64,000 nt of DNA from an uncultured Rhodospirillaceae bacterium (GTDB taxonomy: Bacteria > Pseudomonadota > Alphaproteobacteria > Rhodospirillales > Magnetospirillaceae): assembly GCA_937887565.1 (NCBI GenBank), contig CALABS010000005.1:15789-79788 (forward strand). The letters are read 5' to 3'. How positions within the stretch are numbered: position 1 is the first letter of the stretch; each line of letters opens with the position of its first letter. Under the pieces are notes generated by a model that saw nothing but the letters and a program-made list of their open reading frames with translations, had not been told where the DNA came from and made no database searches. Shown here in pieces: positions 1 to 8,867 of this stretch. The position numbers were made by a program, and so were the translations under genes.

Positions 1-1
1 G

Positions 2-220
2 GGCTCGCTGGCCTGCTCGACCTGCCACATCGTCGTGGCGCCGGAATGGTACGACAAGCTGACCCCGGCCTCGGATGACGAGGAGGACATGCTGGACCTG
101 GCCTTCGGCCTGACCAGCACCTCGCGCCTGGGCTGCCAGATCATCATGAACAAGGACCTGGACGGCCTGACCGTGACCCTGCCGGCCGCCACCCGCAACA
201 TGATGGTCGACAAGAAGTGA
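2..220 (+). CDS. fdx: [2Fe-2S] ferredoxin, ISC type (5' end outside window)
   Basis: C-terminal 72 codons of an adrenodoxin-type ferredoxin, which supplies electrons for iron-sulfur cluster assembly in the cytoplasm. The visible part begins with GSLACSTCHIVV, containing the CxxC cluster ligands, and later has the final ligand in SRLGCQI, followed by the DGLTVTLP strand typical of the bacterial Fdx of the isc operon. The start codon and the first cysteine of the motif lie before the window. IscX follows 54 bp downstream, which supports the end of an isc operon. No internal damage is seen; the gene is only cut by the window edge. Confidence 0.9.
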   Translation, partial: GSLACSTCHIVVAPEWYDKLTPASDDEEDMLDLAFGLTSTSRLGCQIIMNKDLDGLTVTLPAATRNMMVDKK

Positions 221-274
221 CGGGCGCCGAGCCCGTCATCCCTCGCTTCCGCCCGGGGTGACAGGAGCACAACC

Positions 275-469
275 ATGAAGTGGACCGATGTCCGCGACAT
301 CGCCATCGCGCTCGAGGACGCCCATCCCGACGCGGACAACGTCAACCTGCGCTTCACCGACCTGCACCGCTGGGTCTGCGAGCTGGAGGGGTTCGACGAC
401 GACCCCCAGAAATCCAATGAAAAGGTCCTGGAAGCCATCCAGATGGCCTGGATCGACGAGCGGGATTAG
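275..469 (+). CDS. iscX: Fe-S cluster assembly protein IscX
   Basis: A 64-residue acidic protein that matches IscX/YfhJ over its whole length, with the hallmark RFTDLHRWVCELEGFDDDP and SNEKVLEAIQMAW stretches. IscX binds IscS and iron and tunes the rate of cluster assembly. An AGGAG sequence lies about 8 bases before the ATG. Its place after the ferredoxin gene is the usual last position of proteobacterial isc operons. Length is normal for the family. Confidence 0.95.
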   Translation: MKWTDVRDIAIALEDAHPDADNVNLRFTDLHRWVCELEGFDDDPQKSNEKVLEAIQMAWIDERD

Positions 470-481
470 GCCGCGCCAGCC

Positions 482-1171
482 GTGCTGAACGCCCTGCCTC
501 CGTGGGACGTGGCGGCCCTGGCCGGCTTCGCCGGGCTGTGGGTGGGCTACACCCTGCTGGCCGATCACCGCACCCTGCTGGGGCGATCGCTGTCGGGGGT
601 GATGGCCCGTCATCGCGTCCTGTGGCTGCGCGCCATGTGCGACCGCGACAACCGCATCGGCGACAGCAGCCTGATGGCCAACCTGATGCGCAGCGTGTCG
701 TTCTTCGCCTCGGCGACGGTGCTGATCCTGGGGGGCGTGTTCGCGCTGCTGGCGGCGGGAGAGAGCGCCTATCAAGTGTTCCGCTCGCTGCCCCTGGCCG
801 AGGCCTCGGGCCTGGGGGCCTTCGAGACCAAGGTCGTCCTCCTGGCCATGGTGTTCGTCTACGCCTTCTTCCAAATCACCTGGTCGCTGCGGCAGTTCAA
901 CTACTGTTGCATCCTCATCGGCTCGGCGCCGCCGCCGTCCTCCGCCGACGAGGTCAAGGACGCCTACGCGGCGCGGGCCGCCCGCCTGCAGGGGCTGGCC
1001 GCCAACAGCTTCAACCGGGGCCTGCGCGCCTATTATTTCGCCCTGGCCATGCTGGCGTGGTTCGCCGGGCCGTGGGCCTTCCTGGCCGCCACGGCGGCGG
1101 TGGTGGCGGTGCTCTACCGCCGCGAGTTCCGCTCCAAGACCCTGAGAGTGCTGGCGGGCGGCCTCGGGTGA
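482..1171 (+). CDS. DUF599 family membrane protein
   Basis: A 229-residue protein with about four hydrophobic segments (near residues 13-28, 72-95, 115-135 and 183-210) and the WVGYTLLADHR / SLMANLMRSVSFFAS pattern of the DUF599 family, whose function is unknown. It starts at GTG, only 12 bp after iscX, so it may be co-transcribed with it. Nothing seen links it mechanistically to iron-sulfur assembly. The family call is from recognition; no role can be assigned. Confidence 0.7.
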   Translation: MLNALPPWDVAALAGFAGLWVGYTLLADHRTLLGRSLSGVMARHRVLWLRAMCDRDNRIGDSSLMANLMRSVSFFASATVLILGGVFALLAAGESAYQVFRSLPLAEASGLGAFETKVVLLAMVFVYAFFQITWSLRQFNYCCILIGSAPPPSSADEVKDAYAARAARLQGLAANSFNRGLRAYYFALAMLAWFAGPWAFLAATAAVVAVLYRREFRSKTLRVLAGGLG

Positions 1172-1302
1172 TCCGTCGAACGTGCCGCGCGCCGTGTGCG
1201 TTTCATCCATCGCAGGTTGATAGATGACCCGTCGTCATTCTTACCCCCGCGTTCATCATATTCTATATTAGTGAATATCGAATATGCGTGGAGGGCGGTG
1301 TC

Positions 1303-3000
1303 ATGCTTGCCAACCTGTCCATCTCCAAGAAAATCCTGGTGGTGATTCTCCTCCTCGGCCTCGTCGCGGCGGGCGTGGCCGCCTTGGGGGTGACCGGCCT
1401 GTCGTCGGTGACCAGCGATGCCGGCGAGATCGGCGAGACCGCCAACGAAATCCGGGTGGCTGCGCGCCTCAACGAGAACGTGGTCGAGCTCAATCGTGCC
1501 GAGTACTGGGCCGCCACCGACGCCCAGGCCCTTGGCGCCATCGCCGAGAACGTGCGCGACGTGCGGGCCAGGATGGAGGATCGTCTGCGCCGCCTCAAGG
1601 AGCACGCCGGCGTCAATCAGATGCGAATGCTGCAGGAGATCGACACCGCCTACGCGACCTACGCCAAGTCGCTCCAGGACTCGCTGAGGCTGGCCGAGAA
1701 GCACCGGGACAGCATGGAAATGGATGCCGCTCGCGCCGAGATCATGACGCAGGTCAAGGTCAGCCGTGCCAATGCCCGCGTGCTGCGTGACAAGGTCAAC
1801 GAATACGTGACCTATACCGACACCAAGAGCGACGCGATCCAGAAAGAGGCCGGCGAGAACGCCTCGTTCCTGTCGCGCCTGATGATCGGTGGCGCCACCG
1901 CCGGCATCCTCGTGGGCCTTGTCCTCGGCGTCCTGTTGTCCCGGTTCGGCATCGTCGCCCCCATCGTCCGGGTCGTCGCGGTGCTGCGCGAACTGGCCAA
2001 CGGCCGCCTGGAGGTGGAGATCGTCGGCGACAAGCGCGGCGACGAGGTCGGCGACATCGCGCGCACCGCCCTGGTATTCCGCGACAACGCCCGCGAGGCC
2101 GAACGCCTGCGCGCCGAACAGGCTGCCGCCGAAGAGCGCGCCGAGGCCGAGAAGAAGCGGATGATGCACGAACTGGCCGACCGTTTCGAGGCCCGGGTCA
2201 AGGACCTGATCGTCGGCGTGTCGTCGGCCGCCTCCGAGCTTCAGGCCACCTCGCAACAACTCTCGGCCACCGCCGAGGAGACCAGCCGCCAGGCGTCGGC
2301 GGTGTCGGCGGCGTCCGAGCAGACCTCGGCCAATGTGCAGACGGTGGCCTCGGCCACCGAGGAACTGTCCGCTTCCATCGGCGAGATCACCCGCCAGATC
2401 AACGACGCCGCCACCCGCACCAAGGTGGTGGCCGAGGATGCCGGCCGGACCGACCAGGCCGTCAACCAGTTGGCATCCACCGCCACCCGTATCGGCGAGA
2501 TCGTCGCCCTGATCAACGACATCGCCAGCCAGACCAACCTGCTGGCGCTCAACGCCACCATCGAGGCGGCACGGGCCGGCGAGGCCGGCAAGGGCTTCGC
2601 GGTGGTCGCCAACGAGGTCAAGAGCCTGGCCAACCAGACCGCCAAGGCCACCGACGAGATCGGCTCGCAGGTCGCCACCATCCAGCAGGCGGTGGATGAG
2701 GCGGTGCGGGCGGTCGGCAAGATCGTCGGCGCGGTGGGCGACGTGGACAAGATCACCGCCACCATCGCCGCCTCGGCCGAGCAGCAGTCGGCCGCCACCA
2801 ACGAGATCTCGCGCAATGTCGGCGAGGCCGCCTCCGGCGCCCAGGAGGTCAGCGGCAACATCGTCGGCGTCATGCGGGCGTCGGAGGAGACCGGCGCCGC
2901 CTCGGGGGTGGTTCTGGAATCCGCCAGTGAACTGGCGCGCCAGTCGGCCAGCCTGTCGCAGGAGGTGTCGTCCTTCCTGTCCGAGGTGCGGGCGGCCTGA
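1303..3000 (+). CDS. Methyl-accepting chemotaxis protein
   Basis: Transmembrane chemoreceptor of 565 residues. A first membrane helix (about 8-30), a periplasmic helical sensor region of about 155 residues, a second membrane helix (about 192-213), a HAMP domain and a long alanine-rich signalling coiled coil follow in order. The highly conserved hairpin tip is present (NDIASQTNLLALNATIEAARAG, near residues 405-425), which contacts CheA/CheW. I chose the ATG at 1303 over the in-frame GTG at 1288 because GGAGGG lies 7 bases before 1303. No CheA, CheW or methylase genes are nearby, so it is an orphan receptor; ligand unknown. Confidence 0.93.
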   Translation: MLANLSISKKILVVILLLGLVAAGVAALGVTGLSSVTSDAGEIGETANEIRVAARLNENVVELNRAEYWAATDAQALGAIAENVRDVRARMEDRLRRLKEHAGVNQMRMLQEIDTAYATYAKSLQDSLRLAEKHRDSMEMDAARAEIMTQVKVSRANARVLRDKVNEYVTYTDTKSDAIQKEAGENASFLSRLMIGGATAGILVGLVLGVLLSRFGIVAPIVRVVAVLRELANGRLEVEIVGDKRGDEVGDIARTALVFRDNAREAERLRAEQAAAEERAEAEKKRMMHELADRFEARVKDLIVGVSSAASELQATSQQLSATAEETSRQASAVSAASEQTSANVQTVASATEELSASIGEITRQINDAATRTKVVAEDAGRTDQAVNQLASTATRIGEIVALINDIASQTNLLALNATIEAARAGEAGKGFAVVANEVKSLANQTAKATDEIGSQVATIQQAVDEAVRAVGKIVGAVGDVDKITATIAASAEQQSAATNEISRNVGEAASGAQEVSGNIVGVMRASEETGAASGVVLESASELARQSASLSQEVSSFLSEVRAA

Positions 3001-3052
3001 GGCGGCCCTCGCCGCTGTTGCATCCTCGCCCCCGCTCCGCATATACGGGGCC

Positions 3053-4171
3053 ATGGTCACTCACTCCCATGGCCCCGGGCAGGGGCTTCCCCGCGGCAGC
3101 CGCATCGTCGTCGCCATGTCCGGAGGCGTCGATTCCTCCGCAACCGCCGCCCTGCTGGTCGAACAGGGGTACGACGTGGTGGGCGTCACCCTGCAGCTCT
3201 ACGATCACGGCGCCGCCACCTGCCGCACCAACACCTGCTGTGCCGGCAAGGACATCCACGACGCCCGGGCCGTCGCCGACGCCCTGGGCATCCCGCACTA
3301 CGTGCTGGATATGGAGGCGGTGTTCAGGGCCGACGTGATCGAGGCCTTCGCCGGGTCCTACGCCCGTGGCGAGACCCCGATCCCCTGCGTGCTGTGCAAT
3401 CAGACGGTCAAGTTCCGCGACCTGGCGGCGGCGGCCCGCGACCTGGGCGCCGACGCCCTGGCCACCGGTCACTATGTGCGCCGCGAGGACGGCGAGGCGG
3501 GGCCGGTGATGCTGCGCGGCGTCGATCCGACCCGCGACCAGAGCTATTTCCTGTTCGCCACCACCCGCGAGCAACTGGCATTCCTGCGCTTCCCCCTCGG
3601 CGGCATCGCCGGCAAGGCCGAGACGCGGGCCATCGCCGCCCGCCACCGACTGCCGGTGGCCGCCAAGCGCGACAGCCAGGACATCTGCTTCGTCCCCGAC
3701 GGAGACTACGCGGCGGTGGTCGGCCGCTTGCGGCCCGGGGCCGCCGAACCGGGCGACATCGTCGATCTCGACGGGCGGGTGCTGGGCGGGCATCGCGGCG
3801 TCATCCACTACACCATCGGCCAGCGCAAGGGCCTCGGCATCGGCGGTGCCGGCGCCGCCCTCTATGTTGTGCGCCTTGAGCCCGAGGCCGGCCGGGTGGT
3901 GGTCGGCCCCCGCGAGGCGCTGGCGCGCTCGCAGGTTCGGCTGCGCGGCGTCAACTGGCTGGGCGACGACGACGAGCGCGAGGCGCGGGTGGCGGTCAAG
4001 GTGCGGTCCACCCGGCCGCCGGCGGCGGCCACCCTGCGGCGCCTCGACGGCGGCGAGGCCGAGGTGTGCCTGGACCGGGCCGAGGAGGGGGTGGCGCCCG
4101 GCCAGGCCTGCGTCTTCTATCGCGGCGAGCGCGTGCTCGGCGGCGGCTGGATTTCCTCCACCGGCGGATAG
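3053..4171 (+). CDS. mnmA: tRNA-specific 2-thiouridylase MnmA
   Basis: Enzyme of 372 residues that thiolates U34 of tRNA Lys, Glu and Gln using ATP and persulfide sulfur. The PP-loop ATP site SGGVDSS is near residue 25. The two catalytic cysteines are C112 in IPCVLCN and C212 in SQDICFVPDG; C115 completes the family PCxxCN motif. The ATG at 3053 starts just before the usual N-terminus; the open frame continues upstream into the chemoreceptor but that part is a shadow. Downstream it nearly meets the convergent UspA remnant. Confidence 0.96.
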   Translation: MVTHSHGPGQGLPRGSRIVVAMSGGVDSSATAALLVEQGYDVVGVTLQLYDHGAATCRTNTCCAGKDIHDARAVADALGIPHYVLDMEAVFRADVIEAFAGSYARGETPIPCVLCNQTVKFRDLAAAARDLGADALATGHYVRREDGEAGPVMLRGVDPTRDQSYFLFATTREQLAFLRFPLGGIAGKAETRAIAARHRLPVAAKRDSQDICFVPDGDYAAVVGRLRPGAAEPGDIVDLDGRVLGGHRGVIHYTIGQRKGLGIGGAGAALYVVRLEPEAGRVVVGPREALARSQVRLRGVNWLGDDDEREARVAVKVRSTRPPAAATLRRLDGGEAEVCLDRAEEGVAPGQACVFYRGERVLGGGWISSTGG

Positions 4172-4175
4172 GGCT

Positions 4176-4666
4176 TCAGCGCGGCCGCAGGGCCGGGTGG
4201 CGCATCCACGACAGCGAGCGTGCCTGCCGCGCCGCCTCGCCCCACAGGCGCAGGGCCGGCGGCTCGACGGCCAGACCGGCGCAGGACCAGCCGTCCTCGT
4301 CGACACGGCCGTCCTTGACGAGGCCGAGCCGCGACGACGCGACCACCAGATCGGGTTGCCAGCCCGCCAGCATGCGTCCCAGACCCTGGCGGGGGCGGCC
4401 AGCGTCACCGCCCGGCCGGCGGCGCCGATCTCCGCCGCCATGCGATCCAGCCGGCGGGACACCACCACGGCGAGGCGGGCGTGGACCTCGGACGGGGTCA
4501 GCGGCGAGAAGCCGTCGTCGAGGCCCGTTCCCCAGTCCATCACATGGGCGAGGGCGAGGCGGGCGCCGTCCGCCGACGCCAGCTCCCAGGCCCGCCGGGC
4601 GACGAAGGCGCCGCCGGCGTCCAATTCCACCACGGCCATCACGCGGTGGCGCGGCGGCGAGCTCAT
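4176..4666 (-). pseudogene. Universal stress protein (UspA family), frameshifted
   Basis: Reading from the ATG at 4666, the protein begins MSSPPRHRVMAVVELD and follows the UspA fold for about 90 residues, then runs out of register. From about 4390 to the stop at 4176 the rest of the domain continues in another frame (RMLAGWQPDLVVASSR and onward). Adding one base to the five-G run at 4391-4395 would join both halves into a protein of about 163 residues, the normal UspA size. The start overlaps the stop of the SulP gene (ATGA), so it was translationally coupled. It may be a real one-base deletion or a sequencing error. Confidence 0.65.
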
Positions 4667-6510
4667 TCGGCCGCCTGTTCCCGGGGCTGGGCGGCGCATT
4701 CCAGGAACACCCGCTTCTCGCAGGTGGCGCAGATGTCGCGGCTCAGCCGGCCGAAGATGGTCTTCAGCGCCAGGGTCTTGGACTGGAAGATGTTGTCCTC
4801 GCCGATGTCCTCGATATAGCCGCCCCGGCGCAGGGGCTCGCAGACGCCCTCCTTGACGCCGACCAGATAGAGGCCGCCGCCCCCCGCCCGGAAGCGCTTG
4901 GCCTCCTGCGCCAACGCCTCGGCGCCGGCGATGTCGATGAAGTTCACGCCCGACATCACGATCATCAGATGGGTCTGGCTGGGCGACATGCGCTCGAAGG
5001 TCCGCAGCGTCTCCTGAAGGTAGTTCACCGCTCCGAAGAACAAGGAGCCGTCGATCCGGATGATCCGCATCTGCGGGCATTCCGGCAGATGGGCGTCGGT
5101 GGTGAACACGCGGCGCTCGCTGGCCGGGTCGGGGACCCGCACCAGGATGCGCGGCTGCGAGGTGCGGCGCAGATAGAGGAACAGCGACAGCATCACGCCG
5201 GCGAAGATGGCCAGCTCCAGCTCCAGGAACAGCGTCGCCAGGAAGGTCACCGCCAGCACGGCGGTCTCGGCCTTGCTGGTCTTGACGATCTGGTGGATGT
5301 GGTGCTGGTCGATCAGACCGTAGCCGACCAGGAACAGCACGCCGGCCATGGCCGCGTTGGGCAGGTAGGCGGCATAGGGCGCCACCAGCAGCACCACCAC
5401 CGCCAGCAGAACGCCGGCCATGATCGCCGCCAGCGGCGTCTTGGCGCCGGCCTCGTAGTTGACGCCGGAACGGTTGAACGACCCGGTGGCGACATAGGCC
5501 GAGAAGAACGATCCGGCGAGATTGGACAGGCCCTGGCCGATGAATTCCTGGTTGCTGTCGATGTGCTGGCCGCTGCGCACCGCCATGGCCCGCGAGATGG
5601 ACAGGGCCTCGGTCAGCGCGAACAGCGTCACCGCCACCGCCGCCGGCGCGAGGTCGCGCCACACCGCCGGATCGAAGCTGGGCATGGACAGCGGCGGCAG
5701 GCTGCTGGGCAGCGCGCCGACGGTGGCGATGCCGGCGTCGAAGAAGGCGTTGAGGACCACCGACAGCAGGCTGCCGGCCAGGATGGCGACGATCATGTAG
5801 GGAATCTTGGGCAGGAGCTTGCGCACCAGGATGCCGGTCGCCAGGGTCGTGATGCCCACCGCCGCCACCGGCCACTGGATGTCGGCCAGATGGGTGAAGA
5901 AGTATTGCAGGATCTCGTGCAGGGGCGTGCCGCGCGGAATGGACAGGCCAAAGAAATTCTTGATCTGGTTGCCGGCGATCAGCAGGCCGGCGCCGGCGGT
6001 GAAGCCGATCACCACCGAATGGGAGATGAAGTTGACCAGGGCGCCGAGGCGGAAGAACCCCATGGTCAGCTCCAACAGGCCGACCATCAGCGCCAGGGTC
6101 AGGGCCAGCTCGACATAATGGGTGCTTCCCGGCTCGGCGAGGGCGCTCAGCGACGAGAACAGCACCAGCGAGGCGGCGGTGGTCGGACCCGACACCAGAT
6201 GCCACGACGACCCGAACAACGCCGCCACGATGGCCGGGATGATGCCGGCGTAAAGGCCGTATTCCGGCGGCATGCCGGCGATGGTGGCGAAGGCCACGCC
6301 CTGGGGCAGCACCACCACGGCGCCGGTCAGGCCGGCGGTCATGTCGGCGGACAGCGTCTTGCCGTTGATGCGGGGAAGCCACTCGAGAAAGGGAAACAGG
6401 CGCGCGAGCCACGCTGCGTGGCCCGGCGCGGGGAGACGCAACAGCATCCGTCCTCCGGCGACAGGGGTGTCGGTTTTGTCCAGGGTAGGCCCGGGCAACC
6501 CTCGGATCAT
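4663..6510 (-). CDS. SulP family anion transporter with STAS domain
   Basis: Membrane protein of 615 residues with the SulP signature (PQGVAFATIAGMPPEYGLYAG near residue 70) and about 11 hydrophobic helices, followed by a STAS domain from about residue 470. Family members move sulfate, bicarbonate or other anions; the substrate here cannot be told. The tail carries an unusual RDICATCEKRVFLEC segment with a CxxC pair. It lies 27 bp after the response-regulator gene and overlaps the UspA start, so kinase, regulator, transporter and UspA look like one operon. The start is uncertain: an in-frame ATG 63 bp further in is also possible. Confidence 0.88.
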   Translation of the reverse strand: MIRGLPGPTLDKTDTPVAGGRMLLRLPAPGHAAWLARLFPFLEWLPRINGKTLSADMTAGLTGAVVVLPQGVAFATIAGMPPEYGLYAGIIPAIVAALFGSSWHLVSGPTTAASLVLFSSLSALAEPGSTHYVELALTLALMVGLLELTMGFFRLGALVNFISHSVVIGFTAGAGLLIAGNQIKNFFGLSIPRGTPLHEILQYFFTHLADIQWPVAAVGITTLATGILVRKLLPKIPYMIVAILAGSLLSVVLNAFFDAGIATVGALPSSLPPLSMPSFDPAVWRDLAPAAVAVTLFALTEALSISRAMAVRSGQHIDSNQEFIGQGLSNLAGSFFSAYVATGSFNRSGVNYEAGAKTPLAAIMAGVLLAVVVLLVAPYAAYLPNAAMAGVLFLVGYGLIDQHHIHQIVKTSKAETAVLAVTFLATLFLELELAIFAGVMLSLFLYLRRTSQPRILVRVPDPASERRVFTTDAHLPECPQMRIIRIDGSLFFGAVNYLQETLRTFERMSPSQTHLMIVMSGVNFIDIAGAEALAQEAKRFRAGGGGLYLVGVKEGVCEPLRRGGYIEDIGEDNIFQSKTLALKTIFGRLSRDICATCEKRVFLECAAQPREQAAE

Positions 6511-6537
6511 ACTCGGTAATGTACGTATTAGAGTCTT

Positions 6538-7155
6538 CTAAATTTGTTCCTCTGTTCCGTCATAATGGCATACCATGCGGACCAGATCGGCCAGGGTGCG
6601 GGCGCCGGTCTTCTCCATGACGTGGGCGCGATGGACCTCGACGGTGCGCGGGCTGATGCCCAGCCGGTCGGCCACCACCTTGTTGGGATGGCCGGCCACC
6701 AGCAGCAGCATCACCTCGCGTTCGCGGGTGCTCAGCGACGACAGCCGCGACGACACGCTGGGGCCGCCCGGCCGGCCGATCTCGTCGTCGCGCATGATCA
6801 GCGCCGAGCGGATGCTGGCCAGCAGGATCTCGTCGCGGAACGGCTTTTCGATGAAGTCGACGGCGCCGGCCTTGAGCGCCGCCACCGCCATGGCGACGTC
6901 GGCATGGGCGGTGATGATGACCACCGGCAGCCTGAGGCCGCGCAGAGCGATCTCCTTCTGCAACTCGATGCCGCTCATGCCCGGCATGCGGACGTCGGCG
7001 ACCACGCAGCCCCGCCACGACGGCTGCACCACGTCGAGGAACTCCAGCGCCGAGGCGAAGGTCCGCACCGGATATCCGGCCGTTTCCAGCAGGATGGCCA
7101 GGGAATCGCGGACGTCCTCGGCGTCGTCGACCACGAAGATCGGGGTGTCAGGCAT
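6538..7155 (-). CDS. FixJ-type response regulator
   Basis: Cytoplasmic regulator of 205 residues: an N-terminal receiver with acidic pair D10/D11, phosphoacceptor D54, T82 and K104, and a C-terminal LuxR/GerE helix-turn-helix (LSTREREVMLLLVAGHPNK, then ISPRTVEVHRAHVM). This is the FixJ/NarL-like layout with receiver most like FixJ. Its start overlaps the end of the kinase gene by 8 bp, so the two are a cognate pair. The likely nearby target is the SulP-UspA pair just downstream, but no binding site can be assigned from sequence. Confidence 0.92.
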   Translation of the reverse strand: MPDTPIFVVDDAEDVRDSLAILLETAGYPVRTFASALEFLDVVQPSWRGCVVADVRMPGMSGIELQKEIALRGLRLPVVIITAHADVAMAVAALKAGAVDFIEKPFRDEILLASIRSALIMRDDEIGRPGGPSVSSRLSSLSTREREVMLLLVAGHPNKVVADRLGISPRTVEVHRAHVMEKTGARTLADLVRMVCHYDGTEEQI

Positions 7156-8746
7156 CGGTCAGTTCCTCTTCGGCCAGGGGCAGGCTGAACCGGAAGGCCA
7201 TGCCGCCCGCCGGTCCCGGTTCGGCCCACAGCCGCCCGCCGTTGGTCTCCAGTATGCTCTTGCTGATGGACAGGCCAAGGCCCATTCCGACATCCTTGGT
7301 GGTCACGAACGGTTCGAACAGGCGGGCGGCGACGGCGTCGTCGAGGCCGGGACCGTCGTCGGCGACGGTGACCTCCAGCCCCTCGTCGCCCATGCGGGCG
7401 GAAATGGCGACGGTCCCGCCGGTCCCCGAGGCGGCGATGGCCTGGATGGCGTTGCGGGTCAGGTTGACCAGGACCTGCACCACCTGGGTGCGGTCGGCGA
7501 GGGCCGGCGGCAGGCCGGCCAGACCGCCGGCGTGGAGGACGACGCCGGCGTCGTTGGCCTCGGCCGAGACCAGCCTCAGGGCGTCCTCGACCACCTCGGC
7601 CACCGTCATGCGGACGCGGCGCACATCGCCCTTGCGCATGAAGTCGCGCAATCCGTGGATGATCTCGCCGGCCCGCTCGATGCGGTCGATCCCCTTGGAC
7701 AGCACCTCGCCGGCCCGTTCCACCTCGGCGGGACCGGCGCGCAGGATGCGCAGGGCGGCCTGGGCGTAGTTCATGGCGGCGGTCAGCGGCTGGTTCAGCT
7801 CGTGGGCCAGGGCCGAGGCCATTTCCCAGCCGACGTTGAGGCGCTGCACATGGGCCAGCTCGGTCTGCCGCGCCATCATGTGGGAGTGGGCGGTCTGGCG
7901 TTCGCTCACCATGGCCCCCAGCAGCAGGCTGGTCACCGCCAGCGCGAACAGCCGGATCTGGAGCTCGATCACGGCATGGTCCTCGTGGCCGTGGATCCAG
8001 TCGGTCGTCAGCGGCGCGGCGAAGGTGGCGGCAAGGGCGAGGGTGGCGCCGTGCTGGCCGTGGCGGGTGGTGATCCAGGCCAGCGGCAGGAACATGAGAT
8101 AGAAGAAATGGGTCTCGGCGTTGGCGAAACGCCCGAACACCTCGTAGCCGATCACCGCCAGCGCCGCCGCCTGGAGCAGCACTTCCACCGACGGCAGCCG
8201 CCACAGCCACCGCCACCGCCAGCGCCGGAAGTCGTGAACCACCATGGCCGGCCCGACCAGGACAAGGGCGACGATGGTGGACAGCGACACGCGCACTGCC
8301 AGCAGCGCCGCCGCGCCGGGCTGGGCGGCGGCGCCGGCCAGGGCGACCAGGGCATGGGCGACGCCGATACCGGCCGCCGTGGCGGCGGTCAGGCCGAAGA
8401 ACGTCATCACCGTGCGCAGTCGGTTGAGGTCGGGGGCGGCGGCGGCGTTGCGCAAGGCGAGGCCGGCGCCGATGGGAATGGCCGCCTCGACCACGCGCAG
8501 CAGCAGGGCGTCGGCGCTGCCGCCGTGCAAGAGCTGGGCGGCGAACGGCGCCGCCAGCGCCAGCCACGACCACGCCAGCCCCTTGCGGGCCACCAGGCCG
8601 AAGGCCAGGGCGGCGGCGGCGCTCCACGGCGCGTAGGGGATGTCGTCGTCGAAATGGGGCCGCGCCAGCCCGGCCAGGACCATCACCACCGCCGTGTAGG
8701 CGGCGGCCACCGCAATCCGCCGCAAGGTGATCGAGCCCCGGTCCAT
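7148..8746 (-). CDS. Membrane sensor histidine kinase (MASE1-like sensor)
   Basis: Protein of 532 residues. The first ~270 residues form about eight hydrophobic helices resembling a MASE1 sensor. The kinase core follows: phosphoacceptor H315 in ALAHELNQPLT (the FixL/DctB subtype), N-box NLTRNAIQAI, G1 DDGPGLDD, and G2 GMGLGLSIS. There is no PAS or heme domain, so it is not an oxygen-binding FixL despite the FixL-like core and FixJ-like partner. It is divergent from the two FNR-like genes across a short region holding a nine-G run. The signal is unknown. Confidence 0.88.
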   Translation of the reverse strand: MDRGSITLRRIAVAAAYTAVVMVLAGLARPHFDDDIPYAPWSAAAALAFGLVARKGLAWSWLALAAPFAAQLLHGGSADALLLRVVEAAIPIGAGLALRNAAAAPDLNRLRTVMTFFGLTAATAAGIGVAHALVALAGAAAQPGAAALLAVRVSLSTIVALVLVGPAMVVHDFRRWRWRWLWRLPSVEVLLQAAALAVIGYEVFGRFANAETHFFYLMFLPLAWITTRHGQHGATLALAATFAAPLTTDWIHGHEDHAVIELQIRLFALAVTSLLLGAMVSERQTAHSHMMARQTELAHVQRLNVGWEMASALAHELNQPLTAAMNYAQAALRILRAGPAEVERAGEVLSKGIDRIERAGEIIHGLRDFMRKGDVRRVRMTVAEVVEDALRLVSAEANDAGVVLHAGGLAGLPPALADRTQVVQVLVNLTRNAIQAIAASGTGGTVAISARMGDEGLEVTVADDGPGLDDAVAARLFEPFVTTKDVGMGLGLSISKSILETNGGRLWAEPGPAGGMAFRFSLPLAEEELTDA

Positions 8747-8819
8747 CCGCCAATCCTAATGCACGCGGGCCATCGGCGGAAGATCGCGCCGGGGGGGGGA
8801 GGGCGGAGCGGCGGGAAAC

Positions 8820-8832
8820 TTGACCAAGGTCA
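8820..8832 (+). promoter_or_regulatory. FNR/DNR-like half-palindromic box
   Basis: TTGACCAAGGTCA lies 36 bp before the chosen ATG of the first FNR-like gene. It resembles the TTGAT-N4-ATCAA family consensus but both halves are imperfect. Its position suggests autoregulation or control of the divergent kinase gene. It also contains an in-frame TTG that could be misread as the start codon. Confidence 0.4.
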
Positions 8833-8867
8833 CGGCCGGCGGGCGGGCGGCCGGTAAAGTCCCCGCC

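Noticed and set aside
2870..6412. Very long minus-strand open frame (about 1180 codons)
   Set aside because: It runs antisense to mnmA and out of frame through SulP, has Arg/Pro/Gly-rich composition and no domain except a short in-frame part of UspA; GC-rich codon bias keeps such frames open.
8790..8799. Nine-G run between the kinase and FNR genes as a phase-variable switch
   Set aside because: It lies outside coding sequence and away from a recognisable promoter spacer; no evidence of switching.
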